NCBI GenBank assembly: GCA_047495785.1
Contig: JBLDXI010000012.1
Coordinates: 1,240,001-1,304,000 of the forward strand
Length of the DNA stretch: 64,000 bases
Direction of reading: 5' to 3'
From: Lepidodermella squamata
Taxonomy: Eukaryota; Gastrotricha
In this document: positions 54,801-64,000 of the stretch, piece by piece
Position numbering within the stretch: the first letter of the stretch is position 1
Layout: each line of letters begins with the position of its first letter
The notes under the pieces: generated by a model
The model's input: only the letters and a program-made list of their open reading frames with translations
Database searches by the model: none
Told to the model about the DNA's origin: nothing
Translations under genes and position numbers: made by a program

Positions 54801-57800
54801 CGGATTCTGAAATTATTAATAGGTTATTTTTTTCAATACCGAATTCCGATGAAAATTCCTAAGTTAACGTCTTAATTTGGTACGGCGACAAAACAGCAAA
54901 TTTTTAATTTCGCGACAAAACAGCTAAAACTTACTATGTAAAAGATGCATCGTGTTTCTGCTGTTATGTCGCGGTTGATTTTAGGGGTATTTGCGACGTT
55001 AATTCGCAACCTGTTTGTAAAACGATAATTATTGCATTGTTTATGATCAAATTTCAAATTTCGAGTCTTAAAATCGTGATATTTACCGGCGATTTACCCT
55101 ATATCTAACTTAATTTAAATCGGCTTGCTTGTTTTTTTCATGCCTCACTGTAAAATTGGCTAGAAGTCACGAGCTGGCGAAAAATTAACAACAACAACGC
55201 GTGCTTATTTCCTCGTATTATAGCTGCTGCTGCCGCGTTTAAAAATGGGCTGCAATACGCGCTGGTGGCGGTGGTGGTTGTGTTTGCGCAAAAATGACGC
55301 GCAAAATACTCGCTCTAGACATCATCCGTATAAGAGACAGGCAGCGAGTGATGACCATTTTTCAACAAAACACTCCGTTAATGCGGTTATTATGATTATA
55401 TGATTATTATTTTTCCTGTATATATATATATAGTTTTATTTTTGCAAGATGCATGCATATACCTATTACTAATATTATATGTACAACAACAACAACTAAC
55501 AAAACAATGTTACCGCTGCTCTGTCATGTTATATGAGCACTTGTTAAATAGCGAAAAATTATCCGTGTATAAAATAACCATCAGCAGACAGATCTGTCTG
55601 TTTTGTTCCGCAACATTCAAGCGCAGAGCCGTTTACCACTCAAGCCTGTATAAGTGGATGGCTGCTTATCTTCGTCCAACCTTATACTTAATCATCTTTG
55701 TAATTATTTTCATAATGATGCGCTTATATTTTTAATTATATATAACCGGAAAATGTTGAGTTGGATTTTTCATTATACGAAATATTCTGATTATCATCTT
55801 TATTATTATTTTTATTTATCACACCAAAAAAGGCAGCTAACAAAAACAAAACACTTGTTTTTTAGATGTTGAAAAAAAGTCCACCGGAGTTTCTCGAGTG
55901 GTGCGGCCGTTGATTGTAGAATAGCGCGCGAGCGTGATATGGTGTTTAAAAATTAGTATTTTTATACGCGCAAAAGCGCGGCCACCTTAATATAACGCGC
56001 GCGGTCATTATCGTTATATCCATCATCGAAAACCACCATCATCATCAACTCAAGTTGTCGTCGCGTATAGCATACGAACAGAGGCACGCAACAACAACGA
56101 AGCAAGATGATAATAAAATAATAATAATTGCGCACATATTTATCGCACCATCTAGCCCCCATCATCCGCGCTACTCACTTGGCGCGTAGAGCAGAGAGAG
56201 AGACAGGCGCCGCGCTTCATAATACACATCATCATCGCTATCTTGCATGTTGTACGCTGAGATTTTTGCGGCTGCCGCGACTAAGAACTCGGCAAAGTGG
56301 CCACAGCAACAAATAACAAATAACACAACAAGTCCATGTGTCCTATTATCCTATCATTCGATGCGCCAAGTAGTGAGTAATAATAATAAATAATAACAAA
56401 AACCACCTAGTTCAATATCCTCGCTTAATACATGTACTCTTATTTAAAATCCGTAAATCCAATTACTAGATTAGTTCAAAAATGCCAAAAGTCGTTTTTC
56501 GATTGGAAGCGGAAATGAATTTTCCGAACGCACTCGAATTATGTAGGTCAAATCTCACCTGTTGATTTTATTTCCGAAGAAAACAACTCTTATACCATAG
56601 CTATTTGTTTCGCGTTGAAGCTTCTATATTATTATAATGTTATATCGATCATCAGCGTTAACGCCCGTGGCCACAAAGCAAGCGTTTTTTTTCGCTCGCG
56701 CAATATCATTTTACATTTTTTTTGCGAGGTTCGAAAAAACAAAGCGAACGCTGCGTTCGGATTGTTACATTTTATTATGTTCTCATGCCGCGATTTATTA
56801 AGCGTTTTTTTCCCGCAGCAGACATGTTAATCGAACACACCGTGTTGCAGTTCGTACACACCTTGGTATCTGGCTAGTAGTAATAAACTGTTCCTCATGG
56901 CGCGAATATAGAATGAGCGGCGTGTCCATCAGCTTTTTTGTTCGCAGACAGGATGATTGATGATTGAAACCACCGGCCGCGCGTGAATTAGACAGATGGA
57001 GAGTCATAAGTCAAAAAGTCAGCATTCAGCTGATGCGATTTTTTACTATACTACAGGGTGCGCGCAATAACAAATAAACACATTACGAAAAGGTATATTA
57101 CGCTAGAAAAATCGAGGCTAGATTTTTGCGTATATACTTCATTGTTTTTATTTTAGCATATCGAAAATCGCCCTTTCAGCCTCGGAGAGCGTTGTTATTA
57201 TTTACGCCTAAAAATATTGCTCGAGCGCCCAAGTTATTATCCCGCGCTTTTATTATAGTTATATCCTGGAAGGAATAATGCACCCAATCGGCGCACCGAA
57301 AATTTGTTTGCATTTAGGTTTATTTCTTTCGGGTTTTTTGCTTGTATAGGAAATAAAAATCAATGTTTTTCGAGAGCAAGGCAAAAATGCAAATTGAACC
57401 CTGGACGCTTAGTCGGCACCTGCGCGTGCGCTTGATTTTTTGACGCTTTCTTTATAGCCATTAATTTACGGTAATACATTTGAATTTAAAGTGCAAAAAA
57501 CCAATAAATAAAATGACATTACCATTACATCAACAATAGAGGAAACTTCGTTTTTTTTCACTCGTGTTCTTGCGCGGTGCCTGTGCGATATACTAATAAT
57601 ATCAACCCGGAAGGCAAGATAATTGTTTTTCCGCCGTCTGTTCGGCAGAAAAATTAGTGCTCTATTACTTTGTTATTATTTCTTACGTCGCATTGTGTTT
57701 AACAGACAACGAGAAAACGGCCGACTAATTTCCGGCGATTCGTCGCAATTTCCTTCCGTTTTTACATATTATATAATAGTGATTCGTCGTCGAACTCTGT

Positions 57801-58056
57801 GCGTCTCTCTTGTGAGCGCCTCGGCAAACCTCTCGATAATACATTTTTTGTAAGCGCACGACCCTCTCATTCTTGGTTCTCAGTTAGATTAGTTTTTTGC
57901 CGCACTACAACATGTGTGTATGACGCGAAACCTCATTACTTTTTCCTCTTTATAGACGCTTTTCTTGTTATTTTTTCTTCTCGATTCGACCGGAGGCGAG
58001 ACAACGAGCAAATCATGGTGTTTGGTTTTTTGAATTTCGGCTGATTTCTCGCCATC

Positions 58057-61000
58057 ATGCTGGAGGCTATGTACCGTGTTGGCGCGACGCGGCGCATCGC
58101 GTTATGCCAGTCGCCCTTCTCCAGCGAGCCGCCCTACCTCGCCGGCAATTTTACAGACGACGAACTAGCATCACCGCCCGACGACTGGGTAGCACCTGAC
58201 GGCTCCGACGGCTCGGTACCATCTTCACTGTGGTCCGTTATGGACCCAAATGCAGGCGTTGCGACGGGTATTACCGCGGTGGAACCCGACCTGGAACCGC
58301 CGGCGATTTGCGTCACGCAGGAGATGTTGGACGTGCTGGAGGCGTCGATTCAACCGCGCGGTTGGGTTCTAGTGATAATGGCGGCTTTTGCTATCGTATT
58401 CGTTGTCGGTGTTATTGGCAATATTTTAGTATGCATCGCCATTGCCAAGTACAAATTTGTGCGTTCGGTGACGGCGGTTTTCATCGCAAGCCTCGCGATA
58501 AGCGACATCAATGTACTGCTCATTTGTCTACCGGTGACTGTTATCGACGATGTTTATCACACCTGGTATTGGGTAAGTGCATAAATACTCTCTAAAAATT
58601 ATTCTCAAATTAAAGCAAAAATAGTATAGTGAAAGCCCAAATAGCGATGAAAGACAGTTTATTCTGTTGATGTAGATCAAACGTCATACATTGAAAAGCT
58701 TTTATTTGAGATATCCATAGGTAAATACGAAGAGATTATTAATTATCGTGCACCCAATAAAACAGGGTGATCCGAATTTTAGAAATTGAACAAAAAATTA
58801 CAGGTAAAACAGAAGGAGAAAATGAAATTCAACATGTATGTGACAGTGCACACCCTAAAATTAAAGTTCCAGCATCAAAATTCCAAAAATATGGGGTTTC
58901 AAGTTTTTATTCTCAATTTCACTTTTTTTAATATTGAATTGTTTGATGGCTGATAGATTATTTACCCTCTAGGCTAATTTTTGGCTACGCTAATTTGGGG
59001 TCGGTTAACAATTTGTGCATCAATTTGCAGAGCCGAGATCGATTTGCCGAGATCGATTTGACTTTAGAAATTCTTTCTCTCGATGTCTCGAAGTCTCGAA
59101 GTCAAATTTAAAAAATTGTACATACCTGAAGGTCACATGAAAAATACTAAAATAAAGAATCCTAGTAATATAAAGTGAAAGAAAGAAAAATTTGAAAAGG
59201 CAAAAATTCTGAAAAATCGCGAAAAACCTCAAGCGTTGCAAAATTTTGAAACCATTTAAAATTTTGTTGAACCTCTCGATTGAAGTAAAAATAGGTTTGA
59301 GAATTTGAATTTGACCGTTAAAAAGTAAAAAATGGGGTTTGGCGTATTTTCTGTATTTTCCAGCAATTCGCATAAGCGTGTTGACTTGAAGAGAAACGAA
59401 TCTTAGATTCCTTGTTGTTCCTACTAAGCTTTTCTTGAGGATTTTGAAATTCCAAAATTCAGACCTCTTGGAGGCTCCCGTCCACCGCAAAAGACGGGAG
59501 ACCCCAAAGTGACGCCGAAAAGGCTTATCGATTTAGGTTGACGCGGAAGCACTAGCTTGATTCCATAAATCTTTTGACTATCTTGCAAGATTCCTCACCT
59601 CAGATTACCCCCAAAAACATCGAATTCGCATGAGAAAATAACACCAGAATTTAGTGCGCGGCAAATAATATTTGCAATAAAAACTAAAATTTTTAAGCGC
59701 GCATTTTCACCCGTGAACTTGGAAGCCGATTTGCTCAGCAACCCTGATGACTATCAACATATTTTTGATATCGTTCGGCTACTTGTTCCTTGATCTTGAA
59801 AAAGGCATCAAAATCTCAAAATTTCGCCAAACCCCTTTTTTCATTTGTTAACGGTGAAATTACATGAGCTCTCTTGCATTTCGGATATGAATAATGATTT
59901 TTAATATATCAAGTTGGATTTTTTTAGCAATTTAATTTTCGTTGACACCTGGAGTTTCCGGATAGATTTTAGAACTACTTGATTGGTTTAGGTAGGCGTG
60001 TCAATATTTTTAGATAATTCCGGAAAGAAATTTATAGGCGCCTCTACTAAAATAAAGAAATTATTCACGATTATGATGCGATTTAATTTCTTTTAGGGCA
60101 CAACTACGTGTAAGACGATCAAATTTTTCCAACAACTGTTCGTGTTCGTGACCATCCTAACGCTGGCGATGCTGGCGGCCGAGCGGTACGCCACGATTTG
60201 CTACTACTCATACGGCCGAGGGTGTCGCAACTACCGCAAGAGGCGCAAGTGCCGCGACGCCGTCGGCATAGTCGTCGCCGTTTGGATAATATCGGCGTTG
60301 TTGGCGCTGCCGGAGGTCTTCCGCGTCACCGCCGTGCCGGTTTTCGCTGATTCGCCGCTGCTCACTAGCTGCCAATCGGAGTGGCCCGTGCTATCCGATT
60401 TCATCCTGCAACTTTTCTACTTTGCATTTTTGTTCATACTCCCACTCGGCGTTATCGGCTTTTGCTACTACAAAATCGTCCGGGCATTGTCGGGCGGTCG
60501 TAATTCGGAATCAGACCAGGGCGATGCAACGCCCGCGCTACCTCCCCTGCCCGCCGACCAGTCGTGCCCGTCCCTCATGGTCCCATCCGGTATGTTTCCG
60601 ACCCGGTCGCGAAGTTCGTCAGCTCATCGTAAAGAAACGAAAATCAGCCAACTACAATCGGACTACTCCGAGCCAAATTTGAATAATAATAATAATGGGA
60701 CATCACACGTGAATCATCACAGCCATCAGCTGTTGAGTTCAACGGCGAATAACAGCCGCAATGCCTCTATTTCGCTAGCCCCGCTTCCTAATGCTGTGAC
60801 TTGCAGTAGCAATTTGGCGGATGGGGCTGGCGAGAACGGGAAATTGGCTGATATGCCGTCGGCGCAGCTGCGACAGCGGTGGCGGTTGACGAAAATGCTG
60901 ATCACAATCGTTATCCTGTTCCTCGTCAGTTATCTACCTGTCTACATTTACCTTCTTACTCAGTAAGCATTTTTCTATTTAAAAACTTTTTTAATTTTTT

Positions 61001-62459
61001 ATTAGATATCAACACTACCTCTATTGAAATTTTTTAAATTGACCCAATTCCAACAAACTAAATTAGCAAAACGAAAAATCAGTCAGATAGAATATCTAGA
61101 AAATCGTAAAATTTACAGAAATTATTATCCACTCTTAACCTACACTTCATTACTACACATTTAAGTGAATTTTGAGGCAAAAACTTTCAACTTTTTTCAA
61201 GGTATAGTTATAGCTCTTTTCAACTTTTATTAAGGTTTCATTTTCACAGTCTTAGTTCCACACGCTCAAAAAACCCGCCTTTTGGGGTATACACTGGACG
61301 CGCGTCCCCGTTTTAATAATTAATTTGCCCGAAAATGCCTTATCAAAAGTTTCGGGAATTCTTGATTTATTTAAAAAAATCCAAATAAATTATAAATTAC
61401 TATAAATTTCTCCGGAATTGTCATTATCAGTATTACAAGTTTTGAGAACACGATGCAACCGTGATTCAACAAAATCATTCGAAACTGAAGATTCGAACAG
61501 TTTGCAGTTTGCTGTTTGCAATTAGCAATTTTCAAATTTTCTGCCGGTTATTTAAAGTCACATTTCTGGATGTCGGATGAAATATTAAGACAATGAATGT
61601 CTGATAAAAGAAGACATGTCTGATGTCTGATGAAAAACTTTTTTCTCTAACCAACGTTCTCAAATAATTGCCCAATGATAGTGGACAAGTATTTCAATTC
61701 CCATATGATTTTAATTATTTCGAAATTTTGCTTCATTCAAACGTGCATTTTATTGTCAATAGGCCTTTCGATTTGGTGACTCGATGGATTGCTTCAATAA
61801 CGGACGAAGTTGTCGGTAACGGAACTTCGAAGAGTAACTGGCGCCTGCACTGGGACACAAAAACTGGCGTGGCCCTTACCGTTCATTTTTTAGTTTACAT
61901 CAACTCAACAGTAAATCCGGTAAGAAATATCAAAATCCGCCTTAATTTTATTATTTTTCAAATTTTGATTTAATTTTAGGTGATTTATTATTTCATGAGC
62001 GACAAATTCCGGCAGGCCTTTCGAAAGTTGTTATTTTGCGGTATTTTGAAGCGTTGGTGCGAGCGGCGCAAGCGGGTGCTCATAAAACGAGGCAGCCAGG
62101 GTGGCTACGACATCCACAACGGCGCCTATCGAGAGATCGGCGACAACCAGGCGACGCTGTTCGGCCAGCAACAGACCGCTAATAATACCAGTGCTAATGT
62201 TACGAACATGCCGCGAAATTTCTCGTCGCCCAATGTCATTCCTATCATCGTCGTGGGCAACAGTAATTCGAGCACGACGCCGTCCTACCCGCCGCCTGGG
62301 CCGCCTAACATCGTGGCTACTACTGTACCTCGTTTGCAGGTTTTCAGCAACGGCTCGGCTAGTTACAGTAGTAATAACAACAACAACGGCCATGTTGCAA
62401 GCAATGGCCGGCGAAGCAGTTTGAAAGGAATGCCGGACGTTGACGAACAGAAGCGGTAG
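58057..62459 (+). CDS. Rhodopsin-family (class A) G protein-coupled receptor, probably for a peptide
   Basis: Exons 58057-58572, 60097-60962, 61763-61919 and 61980-62459 join in frame to 672 residues. The extracellular N-terminus of about 100 residues is acidic with an NFT glycosylation site. Landmarks: GNILVCIAIAK (TM1), FIASLAISD (TM2), TTTCK before TM3 for the conserved disulfide, AAERYATICYY in place of DRY, W in VVAVWIISALLALPE (TM4), FLVSYLPVY in TM6 where the usual CWxP Trp is Tyr, and STVNPVIYYFMSD (TM7). Intracellular loop 3 is about 130 residues, low complexity and Asn/Ser/His rich. The C-tail of 150 residues is also Asn/Ser/Pro rich. Overall style is that of an invertebrate neuropeptide receptor, but I cannot assign the ligand. 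AATAAA lies at about 62614. Confidence 0.88.
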
Positions 62460-62861
62460 TGAAATCCTTCTACTCATTATAACCTCCAATCGGGTGAAGA
62501 TGATTTCGGTAGAACAAATCATCGCCTCATAGAGATACTAAAATATACACCTTGATATAAAGCATTAAACTGGTACGCGTTATTTTTACTTTTTTATACG
62601 AAAGTTTCGAAGGAATAAATGGGAAAATATTTGTGAAAACTGAATTTTTTCTTGTTCTTCGGAAGCGAACTTGCGATCATTTTTCAAGTTCCATTCATAT
62701 GATGTTGGCATTAATTGGTTTGAAGCTTTTTAATGAAGATTGCTTCGTTTCAAAAATGATTGAATTCGAGTATTTATGCCGGTTCAAGCATAGCAGATTC
62801 ATCATTCACTCGATTCTGCATTTTATTCGAAGATAAATTTTCACCAACTCTAATTTCAAAG
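62460..62861. other. Intergenic, GPCR 3'UTR and next promoter
   Basis: About 400 bp with a poly(A) signal candidate near 62614 and no ORF of note. A TATTTA near 62770 is a weak TATA-like element for the following gene. Confidence 0.4.
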
Positions 62862-63453
62862 ATGCGCGCTGTTTTTGCCTTAGCTGCTGTCGTCCTAATG
62901 GCTTTTGGTAACTGAAATTTTCGAACTCCCAGAGAGTGATTAGTTTGTTGATGATATCTATACTATAGCTCTCTCCGAGGTTGAGGCTGGCCGTGGTAAC
63001 AAAGGCAAAAGCGTTTCGAAGAGCGTCTCGATCAGCGTGTCGTACAACCGGCAGCCGAAGAAGCACGCGATGAAGAAGCGCCCGGCCAAGAAGGCCTTCG
63101 TCGCTGGGCGCAAGCACCGCCGTGCCTCGTTCTCCAAGTCCGTGTCCGCGTCGGTGTCGGCCCGCACGAACAAGCACACCCGCAAGGTCTCCACCAAGAA
63201 GTTCATGCGCGTGCACAAGCGCGGATCCATGTCCGGCTCGTTCTCGCGGTCGGGCTCCTTCGGCGGCTACAACAAGAAGGGCGGCAACAAGCGCCACGGT
63301 GGCAAGAAGTTCGGTGGCAAGAAGTTTGGCGGAAAGAAGCACGGTGGCAAGCACGGCAAGGGCCGCAAGGGCAGCAAGAGCGGCAGCTACTCGGCCTCCA
63401 ACAACTTCTCCTACTCGGTTGCCGTCGAGACCGGTGCTGCTCCCAGCAAATAA
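62862..63453 (+). CDS. Secreted Lys/Gly/Ser-rich repetitive protein
   Basis: Exon 1, 62862-62907, encodes most of a signal peptide (MRAVFALAAVVLMAFA). It joins across a 61-bp phase-1 intron to 62969-63453, giving 176 residues. The mature chain is extremely basic and built from short repeats: KSVSKSVSISVS, SFSKSVSASVSA, SGSFSRSGSFGG and GGKKFGGKKFGGKKHGGKHG. Cysteine is absent. Alternating Ser-Val and Lys-Gly blocks suggest a beta-rich, self-assembling or polyanion-binding material such as an egg coat, cuticle, adhesive or silk-like matrix. Exon 2 has strongly C/G-ending codons unlike its AT-rich surroundings, as in abundantly expressed genes. AATAAA lies at 63511. No family is recognised. Confidence 0.75.
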
Positions 63454-63516
63454 ATGAGAATTTATATTGAAAACTGTATGGCTCAGGCTGAATAATTATG
63501 ATTGATTTTGAATAAA

Positions 63517-63714
63517 TTATAGAAGTATGAAAAATCTTAGCTTCTCTTGCGATACCGCGTCAGGGAGGGTCGGAAAACGTGTGTTCTTCACAATAGCTGC
63601 TGATAAGTTGAACGTGCATCCCATTTCAAGGCCATTTTGGGGATCCATAATTGCACAATAGAGATGAAGATCACGAGCCCATGAGGACAACATGTTTGAG
63701 ACAAACATTTCCAT
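63517..63714 (-). CDS. Small ORF or terminal exon, 65 residues, unknown
   Basis: Begins MEMFVSNMLSSWARDLHLYC, 3 nt after a strong acceptor (TTTTCATTTTAG, AG at 63718-63717). Its composition is protein-like (NGLEMGCTFNLSAAIVKNTR). It may be a complete small gene downstream in an operon-like pair or the last exon of a longer gene. Its 3' end runs into the tail of the convergent Lys-rich gene. No family is recognised. Confidence 0.4.
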   Translation of the reverse strand: MEMFVSNMLSSWARDLHLYCAIMDPQNGLEMGCTFNLSAAIVKNTRFPTLPDAVSQEKLRFFILL

Positions 63715-63862
63715 TTCTAAAATGAAAAATTTTGTCGCTCGAAATTTTTTATCTCGTTAGATAGTGGCTCGGCTGGTATTATTATCGCCATATTACTACA
63801 GAAACCCACTTTTATTGAATACTTATTCAAATGGTTATCAGAGGGTTATGAGATCGACACAA

Positions 63863-64000
63863 TCATGGATATGAACTAAAATCGCTTACAATTTCAACCT
63901 CCTGGCTGAATCTACTGCCAAAGCCACGCCAAGTTTTTCTTTGTGTCACAATAGCTTCAATCGCGTGCAGCGCGAAAGCACGAGCCGGTGGACTATACTT
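63863..64000 (-). CDS. 3' end of a gene cut by the window edge
   Basis: Open from the window edge: 45 codons (starting KYSPPARAFALHAIEAIVTQ and continuing RKTWRGFGSRFSQEVEI) to a stop at 63865-63863, with minus-strand AATAAA 47 nt later (63816-63811). A consensus donor (GTAAGC) also lies after EVEI at 63890, so it might splice instead, though phase does not fit the next open frame. I favour a terminal exon followed by a closely spaced downstream gene. Confidence 0.4.
   Translation of the reverse strand, partial: KYSPPARAFALHAIEAIVTQRKTWRGFGSRFSQEVEIVSDFSSYP

Larger units (their letters stand above)
48038..58056. other. 10-kb gene-poor region upstream of the GPCR
   Basis: No credible protein-coding gene. 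The short ORFs are low complexity and AT-driven. Contents I can support are a 200-bp foldback element (50971-51172), an insertion flanked by 14-bp repeats (51528-51858), microsatellites (TA run near 55421, ATC/ATT runs near 56030 and 56380) and many alternating CG tracts between 52.4 and 57.4 kb. It may hold distal control sequences or a long non-coding first exon of the receptor gene. Confidence 0.45.

Noticed and set aside
55328-55340. GTATAAGAGACAG, identical to the last 13 bases of the Tn5 mosaic end used in library adapters.
   Set aside because: The preceding bases do not match the adapter and the flanks run on smoothly. A chance match or trace artefact cannot be settled without reads.
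62031-62522. 163-codon minus-strand ORF.
   Set aside because: Shadow of the Asn/Ser-rich receptor C-tail on the other strand.
1-64000. Search for CRISPR arrays, bacterial operons, rRNA and complete tRNA genes.
   Set aside because: None seen. Gene structure is fully eukaryotic with spliceosomal introns.

Overview
This window is nuclear DNA from an invertebrate animal. It carries a U2 snRNP protein, a proteasome beta subunit, a mitochondrial glycine decarboxylase, glucose-transporter-like proteins, a ciliary ARMC9, a rhodopsin-family GPCR and secreted peptide precursors. All of these are interrupted by short GT-AG introns, many of 37-70 bp, in an AT-rich background. A degenerate CCCTAA-type tract and a CR1/Jockey-like LINE fragment also fit an animal. 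I cannot name the species. Almost every gene has a polypyrimidine-AG splice acceptor 0-35 nt before its start codon, and co-oriented genes lie only 100-210 nt apart. That pattern suggests spliced-leader trans-splicing with operon-like clusters, as in nematodes, flatworms, rotifers, chaetognaths or tunicates, but I infer this and have not shown it.

1-4.1 kb (minus): a long coiled-coil gene followed closely by SNRPA1. 4.9-22.8 kb (plus): SLC66A2, four tandem SLC2-type sugar transporters, PSMB6 and GLDC, nearly all with very short gaps. The 4 kb third intron of GLDC holds a hammerhead-ribozyme-like remnant, a small ORF, a C2H2 zinc-finger fragment and a foldback repeat.

23.9-30 kb: a small secreted peptide precursor, then seven-exon ARMC9 on the minus strand. 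32-35 kb: a secreted protein with eight PAN/apple-like modules joined by Ser/Thr-rich linkers, built with phase-1 introns only. 35.9-36.5 kb: a 5'-truncated LINE.

40-43.2 kb: a four-exon gene combining an unknown N-terminal region, a winged-helix-like segment and a nucleoside-phosphorylase/nucleosidase domain. 44-48 kb: three small secretory-pathway genes (a cysteine-rich secreted protein, a 95-residue single-pass membrane protein and a probable amidated neuropeptide precursor), plus an interstitial telomere-like tract. 48-58 kb: a gene-poor AT-rich stretch with two non-autonomous insertions and many alternating CG tracts. 58-62.5 kb: a four-exon class A GPCR. 62.9-63.5 kb: a secreted Lys/Gly/Ser-rich protein. 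The window ends in two minus-strand ORFs, the upstream one cut off by the window edge.

Exon joins were built by hand from splice consensus and reading-frame continuity. Family names come from recognised motifs, with no database search.
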